Source of the DNA: Nevskia soli
GTDB taxonomy: Bacteria > Pseudomonadota > Gammaproteobacteria > Nevskiales > Nevskiaceae
Reading direction: 5' to 3'
DNA: 64,000 nucleotides
NCBI GenBank assembly: GCA_026224805.1
Contig: JAMFRN010000017.1
Span: 1 to 64,000, forward strand
Shown: piece after piece, positions 1-7,451 of the stretch
Layout: each line of letters starts with the position of its first letter
How positions within the stretch are numbered: the stretch's first letter is position 1
Made by a program: the position numbers and the translations under genes
Notes under the pieces: model-generated
Seen by the model: only the letters and a program-made list of their open reading frames with translations
Told to the model about the DNA's origin: nothing
The model's database searches: none

Positions 1-1861
1 ACCCCGCTGCATTCGTACACATTAACGTCAGCGTCGAAGCACCCGGCACCGTAACGGTGGCCGATGCCTGGGTCTTGTTCTGAACCGTGATGGTCTTGTC
101 CCAGCCGGTAACGCCTGCGGGTGCAGAGGAGGCAGCACATACGGTAGCTTCGTCGGTGTAATAGACGAGATCCACCGTTCCACCCGCCGCTACGTTGGCG
201 TCTTCAAGCGCACCCATGATCACCGTCAGGTTATCCGAACGGGTCGCGTCCTCATGACCACCGATGAGCAGGGTGCCGGTGTTGCTGGCATCCAGGTAGG
301 TCTTGAGTGCATTAGCCGCACCGTTGTAAGTGTTGTTCCAAGCCAGATCGACGCGGTAATACGCATCGGGGCAAGGGCCATTCGCAGTGGTAGAACCTGC
401 AGAAGTCTCGACATAGGACAGCCAGCCACGCAACTCTCCAATGGCATCAAACAAAGCCGAACCCGAAGAACCCGTGGTCACGTCACCCGTGTCATTGGTA
501 AAGTCGGCACACCACACCGAAGGGCCATCCGCACCGGGAACGCCCGCCGTTGGGCTACCCGTTCCCTTCGCTTCCTGGCCATTCAGCACCCCAAAGGAGC
601 TGTCCTTGGCATAAGTCATGGGGAAGGCCAGAGCATAATTCAGGCTGAAGCTATACGCCCCGAAGCTCGGATCAGCACTTCCGACATCACCGGTGGTCGG
701 CGCATACGGCACGGTCTTATCGGCGCCCGTCGTATCCTTGGCATTGATGCCCGCCCAGTACGGGTTGGCACCCTGCGGCGGCGCATTGGAACTGCCCAGC
801 AGCATCATGTCAGCGCCAACGACGCAGCTTGACGTACCTGCCGTGCCGATTTGGCAGATGGAGGTCACAGCATGCGGGTTAACGACGTGATCCTGATGAG
901 CAATCACCGTAAAATCGTTGCTGACCGGACCATAAGATGCAGGCAAGCCCGCATACGTTGCAGTGTAGGGGAACGTATTGGTCGCCGCATTGTAGTACGG
1001 GTCGCCGCAATCCCCATCGATGCGGGGCCAGTAAACCGTAATCGTGGCATTGGTGTAGTCCGGAACGCGATCTTCGCCAGCCAGGTGAGCAGCGGTCACC
1101 ACATAAGCATGACCGTCCCCACTGGTGTCATTGACCAGAGTACCCGAACCAGACTCGGACGCCGTATCACTGGAAACCGTGATGGCAACAGCCGCACGCG
1201 ACTGGGTAGCCGAGGTCGAGTCCACCGCGCAGGCGTAGTTCTTCAGCAGGGCTTCGCGGCATGCAGTGGCGTATGGACTAACACTGCAGGGGGTCGGCAA
1301 CGCGGCGGCAGACACGGCCCTGGCCGCATTCCAGAGAGAGGCATTCGACATCTTGGACGCCGGAGACACAGTGGAAGTGGTGGCAAGCGGATTGCTCGCT
1401 CCAACATAGATTTTGTCAGCGGTGATGGACACGCCAGCCGGGTTCACAGCTTTGACCGCCAACGTCAGGGTATCCCCCGGAACGAACACTGAAACGAAGC
1501 GCTGCGGATTGATGTCGGACGGGCTGTAACTGAACATGAAGCCCTGGGTGTTGGTCAGGGTAAGCTCAGAGCCGACAGGGAGCTTCATGCCGGGGAAACG
1601 TAGGGCGAGCATAGAAGCTCCGGGCACCTGGATACTGTCCGACCAGGTATATAGGCCGTCAGCGCCCTTCTGCCAGCCCGTGCCCGTGCTGGAGCTGTCC
1701 AGACGCACCGAACGGGCCATTGCAATCTGTTCCGGGCTGGTGAATTCGCCCCGGACTTCGCTGAGATCCACGGATAGGACGCGGGGAGCGGGTGGACCTT
1801 GCCCCTGAGCAGAGAAGGCTATTCCGACAATAACGCTTAAAGCTAACAGGCTGGTGCGCAT
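1..1861 (-). CDS. Secreted trypsin-like (S1/lysyl-endopeptidase-like) serine protease, C-terminus cut by window edge
   Basis: An open frame starts at ATG 1861 and runs off the left edge without a stop, giving at least 620 residues. It has a Sec-type signal peptide (MRTSLLALSVIVGIAFSAQG). The protease core shows a catalytic triad pattern: His259 in VVTAAHLAG, Asp316 in NDFTVI, and Ser468 in TTGSSGSALF, which resembles the GSSGS serine motif of lysyl endopeptidases rather than the GDSGG of digestive trypsins. Many Cys residues suggest an extracellular disulfide-bonded enzyme. Residues after about 540 look like a beta-sandwich accessory domain. An AGGAG ribosome site lies 6 bases before the start. 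The gene is divergent from the Xre regulator across a large dyad, and its many non-GC-ending codons differ from the core genes further right. The substrate is unknown. The protease assignment is by motifs only. Confidence 0.8.
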   Translation of the reverse strand, partial: MRTSLLALSVIVGIAFSAQGQGPPAPRVLSVDLSEVRGEFTSPEQIAMARSVRLDSSSTGTGWQKGADGLYTWSDSIQVPGASMLALRFPGMKLPVGSELTLTNTQGFMFSYSPSDINPQRFVSVFVPGDTLTLAVKAVNPAGVSITADKIYVGASNPLATTSTVSPASKMSNASLWNAARAVSAAALPTPCSVSPYATACREALLKNYACAVDSTSATQSRAAVAITVSSDTASESGSGTLVNDTSGDGHAYVVTAAHLAGEDRVPDYTNATITVYWPRIDGDCGDPYYNAATNTFPYTATYAGLPASYGPVSNDFTVIAHQDHVVNPHAVTSICQIGTAGTSSCVVGADMMLLGSSNAPPQGANPYWAGINAKDTTGADKTVPYAPTTGDVGSADPSFGAYSFSLNYALAFPMTYAKDSSFGVLNGQEAKGTGSPTAGVPGADGPSVWCADFTNDTGDVTTGSSGSALFDAIGELRGWLSYVETSAGSTTANGPCPDAYYRVDLAWNNTYNGAANALKTYLDASNTGTLLIGGHEDATRSDNLTVIMGALEDANVAAGGTVDLVYYTDEATVCAASSAPAGVTGWDKTITVQNKTQASATVTVPGASTLTLMCTNAAG

Positions 1862-1890
1862 GGGTACTCCTGAGCAAAGATTTTCTGACT

Positions 1891-1930
1891 GTTTATCGCC
1901 CATTTAATGTACATCGAATCGGCGATAAAC
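1891..1930. promoter_or_regulatory. 40-bp dyad operator between protease and Xre genes
   Basis: The outer arms GTTTATCGCC (1891-1900) and GGCGATAAAC (1921-1930) are a perfect 10-bp inverted repeat. The centre is the 8-bp palindrome ATGTACAT (1907-1914). Both are centred on 1910.5, and three more pairs match between them, so 17 of 20 symmetric pairs agree. The site lies 30 bases before the protease start and 30 bases before the Xre start, so a bound regulator could control both promoters. Binding by the adjacent Xre protein is inference. Confidence 0.6.
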
Positions 1931-1960
1931 AATAGATCGGAGGACCTGTAGCCTCGATAG

Positions 1961-2191
1961 ATGCCCGGAAAGAAGCCGCACAAAATTAGGCGCCTGCTAG
2001 GCGAAAATGTACGGGCCGAGAGGGAGCGGCAGAACTTGAGCCAGGAACAGTTAGCCGAACGCGCTCATCTCGGGCAGCAGTACATCAGCGACGTGGAACT
2101 CGGGAAGAGAAATCTGGGGATCGATTCTCTGGCGACTATCGCAGAAAGTTTGTTGGTAAGCCCTGGAAAATTGCTGGGAAGCTCTGACTGA
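1961..2191 (+). CDS. Small Xre/Cro-C1 family HTH regulator (76 aa)
   Basis: The protein is almost entirely one HTH_3 domain (residues 9-70): NVRAERERQNLSQEQLAER followed by the recognition-helix region QQYISDVELGKRN. Size and layout resemble phage repressors and the controller proteins of restriction-modification systems. It is divergent from the secreted protease and lies 64 bases upstream of a Dam-type methyltransferase on the same strand. It may therefore autoregulate and control one or both neighbours through the dyad at 1891-1930. A GGAGG-like site lies about 15 bases before the ATG, which is rather far, so the translation signal is weak. Confidence 0.85.
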   Translation: MPGKKPHKIRRLLGENVRAERERQNLSQEQLAERAHLGQQYISDVELGKRNLGIDSLATIAESLLVSPGKLLGSSD

Positions 2192-2255
2192 TACAGACGG
2201 CAACACCCAATTGCGCTAGTCAGGCTGTCTTTCACCTTCAATTCGAGTCGCCCTG

Positions 2256-3524
2256 ATGCCATTTAAACGTCCAGGACACAATCCAAGCGCCAGTGGCCCG
2301 ACTATTCCGCCCTGGCTGGAACTCACTCCGGCGGAAATTGCTGAGCTTGAGCAGGGCGGCATCCCACCCGTCGAACTTGACGAACCCTACATCCTCACCG
2401 GCCTGAAGCTAGGCGTTAAGCCGTTCCTGCTCCCTGCGCACGGGGGAGGACATTTCTTCGAGACCGAAGGGCGCCGCACACAACGGCAGTTACAGCAGAC
2501 GCTCGCAGCCTGGCCTGCGCGAATGAAAGATGGCCGGGCTTGGAGAAATCGCATTCAGTGGGCCTCAACGGCTTCCAGGCCGGGGCTCTACTACCTACCG
2601 CCGGGCGGCGGACCGCCAGCGTATCAAGGCGAGGTGAGGCGGCCGCTGGGGATGGAGGATGGTCTGATCCGCAGCCCACAGGCGTTTCAGTTCCCGATCA
2701 ACACCCCCTTTCTCAAGTGGCCGGGCGGCAAAAGCTTATTGAGCACGATGCTAGACCAGTTATGGCCTACCGCCACACGCTTGGTTGAGCCGTTCACCGG
2801 GGGCGGCTCAATATTCCTCAACACCGTGTTCGACGAATACCTACTCGCGGACACGAATATTGCCTTGATCAACCTTTATCGGGCGCTGCAGCGCACGCCG
2901 AAGGCGGCAATCAAAGACATCGAAGCTCTATTTGTCCCGCGAAACAACGCAGATGCCCGGTTCCGCGTACTGCGCAAACAGTTCAACACCACGCGCAGCA
3001 AGCGAGAGCGCGCCGCATTGTTCGTATACCTGAACCGGCACGCTTTCAATGGGCTTGTGCGCTATAACAGGCTTGGCCAGTTCAATGTGGCATTCGGAAA
3101 ATTTTCCAAGCCGCCTCAATGCCCATCCGACGCCATGAGATTCTTTGCTGACAAGCTCAAGGCATCGAAGGTCGAGATCAAGTGCCAGGATGTCTGGCAG
3201 ACCCTAGCAGAAGTGCGGGCTGGCGACTTGGTCTACTGTGACCCACCCTACTTGCCTCTCACGGCCACCGCGAATTTCGCGAACTATGGCCCCCAGAGCT
3301 TCACACTCGAGCACCAGCGACGACTTGCCGAGGAAGCGGCACGGTTGCGCGACACCCTCGGTGTACCTGTGCTGATTTCCAATCACGACACCCTGCAGGC
3401 ACGACAAATCTACCAGCATGCCGACCAACTCATCACCGGCACCGTGCGCCGCGCCATCTCGGCAAAAGGAGGCAGCCGCCAACCGGCACCGGAGCTTATT
3501 GCCGCTTACTGGCCGACGACGTAA
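2256..3524 (+). CDS. Dam-type (D12 class) N6-adenine DNA methyltransferase with long N-terminal extension
   Basis: The 422-residue product has a D12-class methyltransferase in residues 147-420. Visible motifs are FLKWPGGKS (SAM-binding motif X), EPFTGGGSIF (motif I), DTN followed by hydrophobic residues (motif II) and CDPPY (catalytic motif IV). Family members are usually about 270 residues, so about 145 residues at the N-terminus are extra. This part is proline- and glycine-rich, has no domain I recognise, and has no strong internal start before the methyltransferase core. No restriction endonuclease gene is recognisable beside it, so it may be an orphan enzyme or an anti-restriction function of the mobile element. 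Its 3' end overlaps the convergent gene at 3506-3952 by 19 bases. Confidence 0.85.
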   Translation: MPFKRPGHNPSASGPTIPPWLELTPAEIAELEQGGIPPVELDEPYILTGLKLGVKPFLLPAHGGGHFFETEGRRTQRQLQQTLAAWPARMKDGRAWRNRIQWASTASRPGLYYLPPGGGPPAYQGEVRRPLGMEDGLIRSPQAFQFPINTPFLKWPGGKSLLSTMLDQLWPTATRLVEPFTGGGSIFLNTVFDEYLLADTNIALINLYRALQRTPKAAIKDIEALFVPRNNADARFRVLRKQFNTTRSKRERAALFVYLNRHAFNGLVRYNRLGQFNVAFGKFSKPPQCPSDAMRFFADKLKASKVEIKCQDVWQTLAEVRAGDLVYCDPPYLPLTATANFANYGPQSFTLEHQRRLAEEAARLRDTLGVPVLISNHDTLQARQIYQHADQLITGTVRRAISAKGGSRQPAPELIAAYWPTT

Positions 3525-3952
3525 GGGATGTGGCCCCTCCGGATCTGCGACAACGAGCACCACTCTCGCGCCAAACCATACGCCGCGTTCATTTTTTTCA
3601 CTGCCTCAATCTGCTTGACACACTTGTCACGCACATCTGCGAACGGAGCCGGCTGAAACACCGTATTGCGTCGAATGTTAATGGAGTTGCGCTGAAGCCA
3701 TTCCAATCCCTGAAGTGATTCGAGGGTCCATTCAGCACCAGCAATATCGCCGTTGTGGAGTGTCCAACACACACAGAGGTAGTCGGGCCGTCTGTCACGG
3801 TTAAGGCCATATTCTCCGGCAACGACCAACCACGTTGAAAGCGACGCCGGGGTGAACAGTAGAGCCTGCACAGTCCGAGCCGATGGCAAGGAATTATTGA
3901 CAGACCCAATGGGGGGAATTCGTGACTTGATGCGTCTGGGTAACAGAATCAT
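3506..3952 (-). CDS. DUF2958-like protein of the mobile element (148 aa)
   Basis: The start at 3952 is chosen because GAGG sits a few bases upstream. The open frame extends further upstream, but that part only shadows the preceding gene. The protein begins MILLPRRIKSRIPPIGS and continues with LFTPASLSTWLV, an acidic middle, ESLQGLEWL and FQPAPFADV. This order resembles DUF2958 proteins found on plasmids and integrative elements (LLP start, FTP-x-W core, RD-x-x-F end). Function is unknown. It is the last gene of a leftward three-gene set (4881 to 3506) with short gaps, and it converges on the methyltransferase. The family call is from memory of the consensus and needs a profile search. Confidence 0.55.
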   Translation of the reverse strand: MILLPRRIKSRIPPIGSVNNSLPSARTVQALLFTPASLSTWLVVAGEYGLNRDRRPDYLCVCWTLHNGDIAGAEWTLESLQGLEWLQRNSINIRRNTVFQPAPFADVRDKCVKQIEAVKKMNAAYGLAREWCSLSQIRRGHIPYVVGQ

Positions 3953-3983
3953 AAGAACCTCATTCAGTTGTATGTGAGCGCGC

Positions 3984-4493
3984 TTACAAGCTGCGCCTAG
4001 TTGTTGTTGTGTTGGGTTTGCGCTGGCGCTGGCGCAGGCGGAGTAGATCTGCTGCAAGCATTCGGCCTTCATTGATACACTGAGCCTCATGTAATACGGC
4101 TTCGGTCTGTTCACGCGTAAGCGTAACCATCCAACGCTGGTTTGCGACCAGCACCATATCGGCCTCTTCCCGAGAGAAGGTAAACATGCCGTCACCCCAA
4201 GACACGGCGTGATCTGGCGGCACATATGTGTAGTGCACGCCGTACAGTCCGCTACTCGTTGTAAATTTTTGGATCGTGCGGCGAACTGCTTTGACTTTGC
4301 CGAACGCAGCGACACCGGGGATAGTGTCAATGATGATGGACTTCTTGATTGGACAAGGGATGGGGGTCCCCTGAGCGTCCAGGCCTACAACCGGAAAAAT
4401 CTGAAGATTGGTGAAATTTATAGGCCAGACGAACGGCGGGGCGCCTGAAAACCGATTGCGCAGATATTGAAGTGTTACGAAGTTGAAGTTCAT
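3984..4493 (-). CDS. Hypothetical protein of the mobile element (169 aa)
   Basis: The start at 4493 is preferred over an upstream ATG at 4607 because a GAGGAGG site lies just before it and because the upstream part overlaps the preceding gene. The 169-residue product begins MNFNFVTLQYLRNRF, has a beta-rich middle (IKKSIIIDTIPGV, GLYGVHYTYVPP) and a strongly basic, threonine-rich tail. No signal peptide, membrane segment or known catalytic motif is visible. The stop of the preceding gene is 10 bases upstream, within its ribosome site, so translation is probably coupled. I do not recognise the family. Confidence 0.6.
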   Translation of the reverse strand: MNFNFVTLQYLRNRFSGAPPFVWPINFTNLQIFPVVGLDAQGTPIPCPIKKSIIIDTIPGVAAFGKVKAVRRTIQKFTTSSGLYGVHYTYVPPDHAVSWGDGMFTFSREEADMVLVANQRWMVTLTREQTEAVLHEAQCINEGRMLAADLLRLRQRQRKPNTTTTRRSL

Positions 4494-4503
4494 GGCCGCC
4501 TCC

Positions 4504-4881
4504 TCACAGACCTGCTCGCGCGCCGACGCTGCGAGCGGCTTGCTCAAATCCGAGGTGGGCCAATAGGAATCGGTTGTGAGAGCGTCGAGCCAAGGGGTCG
4601 TCGGCATCCCAATTCACGAGCACCCTGGAAATGGGCTGGCCGCAACTGTCTTCCAGGTCGCGGACGACATCGGAGATGTCGTCCGCGTGAGCCGCAAAAA
4701 AGCGGTCAGTGTCCTTGTTGTAGATGAGATGGCTGACAGTGCCCGCTCCGCACCCGCCTATCATCAAGTCTCGAAACGCATCAGCCGCGCCTCGGGGCGA
4801 GTCACGCCCATAGTCATTAAGCCAGCGCCGCACATGGCGCTCCATCTTTGTTGTCGCATACCGCGCAGGTATCTTTCGCAT
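4504..4881 (-). CDS. Hypothetical protein of the mobile element (125 aa)
   Basis: An AGGAG site lies about 7 bases before ATG 4881. The 125-residue product is soluble and mixed alpha/beta: a basic N-terminal helix (MRKIPARYATTKMERHVRRW), a glycine-rich turn (LMIGGCGAGTVSHLIY) and an aspartate-rich middle (NKDTDRFFAAHADDISDVV). It is first of a leftward three-gene set with the proteins ending at 3984 and 3506. A helical DNA-associated or anti-restriction role would suit the context, but nothing in the sequence proves this. I do not recognise the family. Confidence 0.6.
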   Translation of the reverse strand: MRKIPARYATTKMERHVRRWLNDYGRDSPRGAADAFRDLMIGGCGAGTVSHLIYNKDTDRFFAAHADDISDVVRDLEDSCGQPISRVLVNWDADDPLARRSHNRFLLAHLGFEQAARSVGARAGL

Positions 4882-4898
4882 AGCACACTCCTAGTTGG

Positions 4899-5117
4899 TT
4901 AAGGGGTGGCGCTGCGCTCCTGCTTGGGAAAGAGGTCGTCGTTCTGCACCGCCATTTCGCAATAGAGGCGCAGCGCCTTTGATACAGTCATGCCGTGCCG
5001 CTGAGCTAGAAGCGCGAAGCGCTCCTTCGTCTCGCGGCTGACATTGAAGTTGATGAGAGAAGGCTCGACCATTTCACCGCTGCCGAGCTTTCTCCCATAC
5101 CGGTTCAACTTTTCCAT
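4899..5117 (-). CDS. Small ribbon-helix-helix-like protein (72 aa)
   Basis: The start at 5117 gives MEKLNRYGRKLG. The open frame continues upstream, but through AT-rich promoter DNA. The core, with a short beta strand (SLINFNVS) followed by two helices (RETKERFALLAQRHG and VSKALRLYCEMAV), fits the ribbon-helix-helix fold of CopG/Arc-type regulators and relaxosome accessory proteins. It lies between mobilisation genes and the unknown three-gene set, 17 bases ahead of the latter, so it may regulate that set or help assemble the relaxosome. A 14-bp AT-only palindrome 39 bases upstream is a possible operator. Confidence 0.6.
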   Translation of the reverse strand: MEKLNRYGRKLGSGEMVEPSLINFNVSRETKERFALLAQRHGMTVSKALRLYCEMAVQNDDLFPKQERSATP

Positions 5118-5150
5118 CGGTCTCCGTCGAATGGTGCAGATTGAGATTGA

Positions 5151-5185
5151 TATAATATAATATATTATAATAAAATGCAAACTAC
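5151..5185 (-). promoter_or_regulatory. AT-rich promoter/operator with 14-bp palindrome upstream of the RHH gene
   Basis: The stretch is almost pure A and T inside an otherwise GC-rich region. It contains the perfect palindrome TATAATATATTATA at 5156-5169. On the minus strand TTGCAT followed by several overlapping TATAAT-like hexamers gives a plausible promoter for the gene at 4899-5117 and those downstream. Palindromes overlapping the promoter are typical of CopG-type autoregulation. The binding protein is inferred. Confidence 0.45.
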
Positions 5186-5493
5186 TGTTTTGTTGGCCTC
5201 TTTCCGTGACCCTCCCATATCTCCAGCAGCGTTTGAGGCGACCCGGAAGCGGGTTTGGTGCGCTTGAGCAAGGTTTCCAGCGAGGCTTTCTGGTCTGGCG
5301 CCACCAGAGCTTCACCCAAACGCTCGGGCTCGTTGACCATCAGCCACTCGCCCAGTGCGATCAGAGCGCGGCGTTCCTGCCGGACTGTCGCCTTGACTTC
5401 GCGGGCTGTGACCAACTTCAACTGCGCTTTGGCCTGGCGCAGCTCTACTTCGATGCGCTCGACTCGCGCTGCGGCTTTCTCTCGCGGCGTCAT
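5182..5493 (-). CDS. TraD/MobC-like conjugal transfer accessory protein (103 aa)
   Basis: The start at 5493 gives MTPREKAAARVERIEVELRQ. The protein is a long charged helix or coiled coil with many Arg, Lys and Glu residues, followed by RRALIALGEWLMV, which resembles the R-x-L-I-x-L-G core of small TraD proteins found next to MobA/TraA-type relaxases. Such proteins are thought to help load or orient the relaxase at oriT. The stop of the preceding gene overlaps this start in an ATGA arrangement, so the two are translationally coupled. It reads away from the oriT candidate, divergent to the relaxase. The family call is by pattern only. Confidence 0.55.
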   Translation of the reverse strand: MTPREKAAARVERIEVELRQAKAQLKLVTAREVKATVRQERRALIALGEWLMVNEPERLGEALVAPDQKASLETLLKRTKPASGSPQTLLEIWEGHGKRPTKQ

Positions 5494-5726
5494 TGGCGCA
5501 TCCTCCCGACATGGGGGGCCAGTCGGGTGACCCGGCCGCGCCGACGGCTGCCCTTGGTCGGATCGGGTGGTGCTGGCTCCAGGGCTTCGAGCCAATCGAA
5601 TACCTCGTGGTACCAGTCATTCATCGCTACTTCACCTTCACGCTGCCGCTTCGCGAGCCGGTCCCGTATCTCAAAGTTCAGGCGTTCTTCGATTTCGTAC
5701 TTCGTCAACATCGTCATTGAGGTCAT
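5490..5726 (-). CDS. Small hypothetical protein beside oriT (78 aa)
   Basis: AGGAGA lies 7 bases before ATG 5726. The product is 78 residues with an acidic/basic helical N-terminus (KYEIEERLNFEIRDRLAKRQ), a tryptophan-containing middle (MNDWYHEVFDWLEAL) and a basic, proline-rich tail. It is the first leftward gene from the oriT candidate and overlaps the TraD-like gene by four bases. Position and charge suggest a relaxosome accessory role, but no family is recognised. Confidence 0.55.
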   Translation of the reverse strand: MTSMTMLTKYEIEERLNFEIRDRLAKRQREGEVAMNDWYHEVFDWLEALEPAPPDPTKGSRRRGRVTRLAPHVGRMRQ

Positions 5727-5869
5727 CTGCTTTCTCCTGTGGTGGGATTACCTCATTCCCATTCTGCAAATTTCTGGAACTTGTCAATCCCCTCGAGTTG
5801 TGTGTTGACAGCAGCCTGAAAATTCCAAAGATGTAAGAACACGGCCGGTGAGGCAAGCGGCGAAAGGCG

Positions 5870-5920
5870 CGCTCTTAGCGTTGCTGCGCAACGCGAGCGC
5901 ATGACGCGTAGCGCGTCACT
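5870..5920. other. Candidate origin of transfer (oriT) with two adjacent 17-nt hairpins
   Basis: Two perfect hairpins with 7-bp arms and 3-nt loops sit 7 bases apart between the relaxase and the divergent accessory genes: GCGTTGC-TGC-GCAACGC (5878-5894) and TGACGCG-TAG-CGCGTCA (5902-5918). On the minus strand the first is followed directly by TAAGAGCGCGCC, which resembles the TAA-x-TGCGCCCT nick region of IncQ-type oriTs. On the plus strand the second is followed by CTAAAGCGGAG, a weaker match. The inverted repeat followed by TAA-nnn-GC is the known layout of sites cut by MobA relaxases. The exact nick position and strand are inferred. Confidence 0.5.
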
Positions 5921-5972
5921 AAAGCGGAGAAGCAGAAAACACGGCAGACGGAATGGCGGGACGAGGTGGAAG

Positions 5973-7349
5973 GTGAGTATCTATTCGGTGCACATGCAAA
6001 CCATAAAGCGATCCGAGGGGCGGCGGAGCACCGCGTGCGCCGCGTACCGCGCAGGCGCTCGCATTGCCGATGGCCGAACCGGAAAGGTCTTTGACTACCG
6101 GCGACGCAAGGGTGTGCTGCATTCGGAACTTGTCGGCTGGTCCGGCGACCGTGCCGAGCTGTGGAACGCGGCGGAGATAGCCGAGAAGCGGAAGGACAGC
6201 CAGGTTGCACGGGAGTGCGTCATCGCCTTGCCGCATGAGTTGCCCCTGGAAGCGAATATCGAGGCAATGCGCCAGCTCGCCGCCGAGATACGAGAGCGGT
6301 GGTCCGTTGCTGTGGACCTCAACATCCATCAGCATGGCCGCCAGGACACCCGTAACATCCACTGCCATTGCATGACGACTGTGAGGGCCGTCAAGGACAA
6401 TCAATTCGGGAAGAAGACCCGGCAACTGGACGTATCAACTACCGCGAAAATCGAAATCGAATGGCTTCGGGAGATCTGGGAACGCATCGCCAACCGGATG
6501 CTCGCCGAAGCGGGGCTCGATATGAGGATTGACCGGCGCTCGCTGATGGATCGCGGCGAGGCACGCGAAGCAAAGCAGACGCTCGGGCACGCCGCGTCGG
6601 CGTTGGAGCGGAAGGGACAACCCACCGCGCAGGGCGCAGTGAACCGCCAGATCGACACGCAAGAGGAACAGCGGAATGACCTGGAGCGACGGATTGAGCA
6701 ACTGGAAGAGGAGAAGGCCGAGGCAATGATTGATATGCGTCGGCTGGAGTACCAGGAAGCCGAATTGGCACGGCTCAGCTCCATTACCGTAGTCGCACCA
6801 GCGCGCAGCGATGAAGCGATACTGCGCGCTCGTGCGGAATTGATTGAATGCCGGAAAGTGCTTGCCAGCACTTACCGGCTCGTCCCCGTTACCGTGGACG
6901 AATACATCGAGGACCGGCGCTACCACTTGGCCTCACTGACAGCCTACGAACAGTCAGCCCGGCGACATCAAGCATTGGCAGACGAGACCGAGAACGAGCG
7001 GCCTGTATTGACACGACTGGTCAACTGGCTGGGTTGGCGCTCGTTGCTGCCCGACTATGCAGCGCACCGAGAAAAGGCTGCCAAGCGAGCTCGCCAGGTC
7101 CAGCATATCCGTTCCGCCCGCGAACAATACGAAGAGCGCTATGCGGCGCGAATGCGGGGCGAGAATGAGCAGCGGGAAGCCAAGTACCTGAAGCTGCTTG
7201 AGGCGCAGAACAGGGCTTATCAGCGAATTCCCGAACTGACAGATCTAGCATCCAGGCCCATCACTGCGGAGCTTGCGCAACTCGAACATGAGCGCAAAGT
7301 CAGGCTTCTTGCACCAGCGCAGCGGCCGACGCCATCCGGACCGCACTAG
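5973..7349 (+). CDS. MobA/MobL-family relaxase
   Basis: The start at GTG 5973 is preferred over an upstream ATG at 5901, because it has a GAGG site and because it places the conserved Tyr at residue 25, as in MobA of RSF1010. Residues 3-40 (IYSVHMQTIKRSEGR, ACAAYRAGARI) match the family N-terminus. The metal-binding histidine motif is HGRQDTRNIHCHC (His121, His130, His132). Relaxases of this family nick oriT and stay covalently bound to the transferred strand through the tyrosine. Residues 200-458 are mostly charged coiled coil with no primase or helicase domain, so this is a short 458-residue form. It reads rightward from the oriT candidate. No type IV secretion genes are visible, so the element would be mobilised in trans. 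Confidence 0.85.
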   Translation: MSIYSVHMQTIKRSEGRRSTACAAYRAGARIADGRTGKVFDYRRRKGVLHSELVGWSGDRAELWNAAEIAEKRKDSQVARECVIALPHELPLEANIEAMRQLAAEIRERWSVAVDLNIHQHGRQDTRNIHCHCMTTVRAVKDNQFGKKTRQLDVSTTAKIEIEWLREIWERIANRMLAEAGLDMRIDRRSLMDRGEAREAKQTLGHAASALERKGQPTAQGAVNRQIDTQEEQRNDLERRIEQLEEEKAEAMIDMRRLEYQEAELARLSSITVVAPARSDEAILRARAELIECRKVLASTYRLVPVTVDEYIEDRRYHLASLTAYEQSARRHQALADETENERPVLTRLVNWLGWRSLLPDYAAHREKAAKRARQVQHIRSAREQYEERYAARMRGENEQREAKYLKLLEAQNRAYQRIPELTDLASRPITAELAQLEHERKVRLLAPAQRPTPSGPH

Positions 7350-7451
7350 GCTCAGGTCCGCAACTCGCACGAATTCCGCTGGCGGAGCAAATTGACCCAC
7401 CCAGGGGCGCCGCATTGTGGGTGGCAATCAGGGCCGGTCTAACAGGGGGGA

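Noticed and set aside
3953-4330. Upstream part of the frame ending at 3506 as a longer gene
   Set aside because: It only shadows the gene at 3984-4493. The DUF2958-like similarity and ribosome site begin at 3952.
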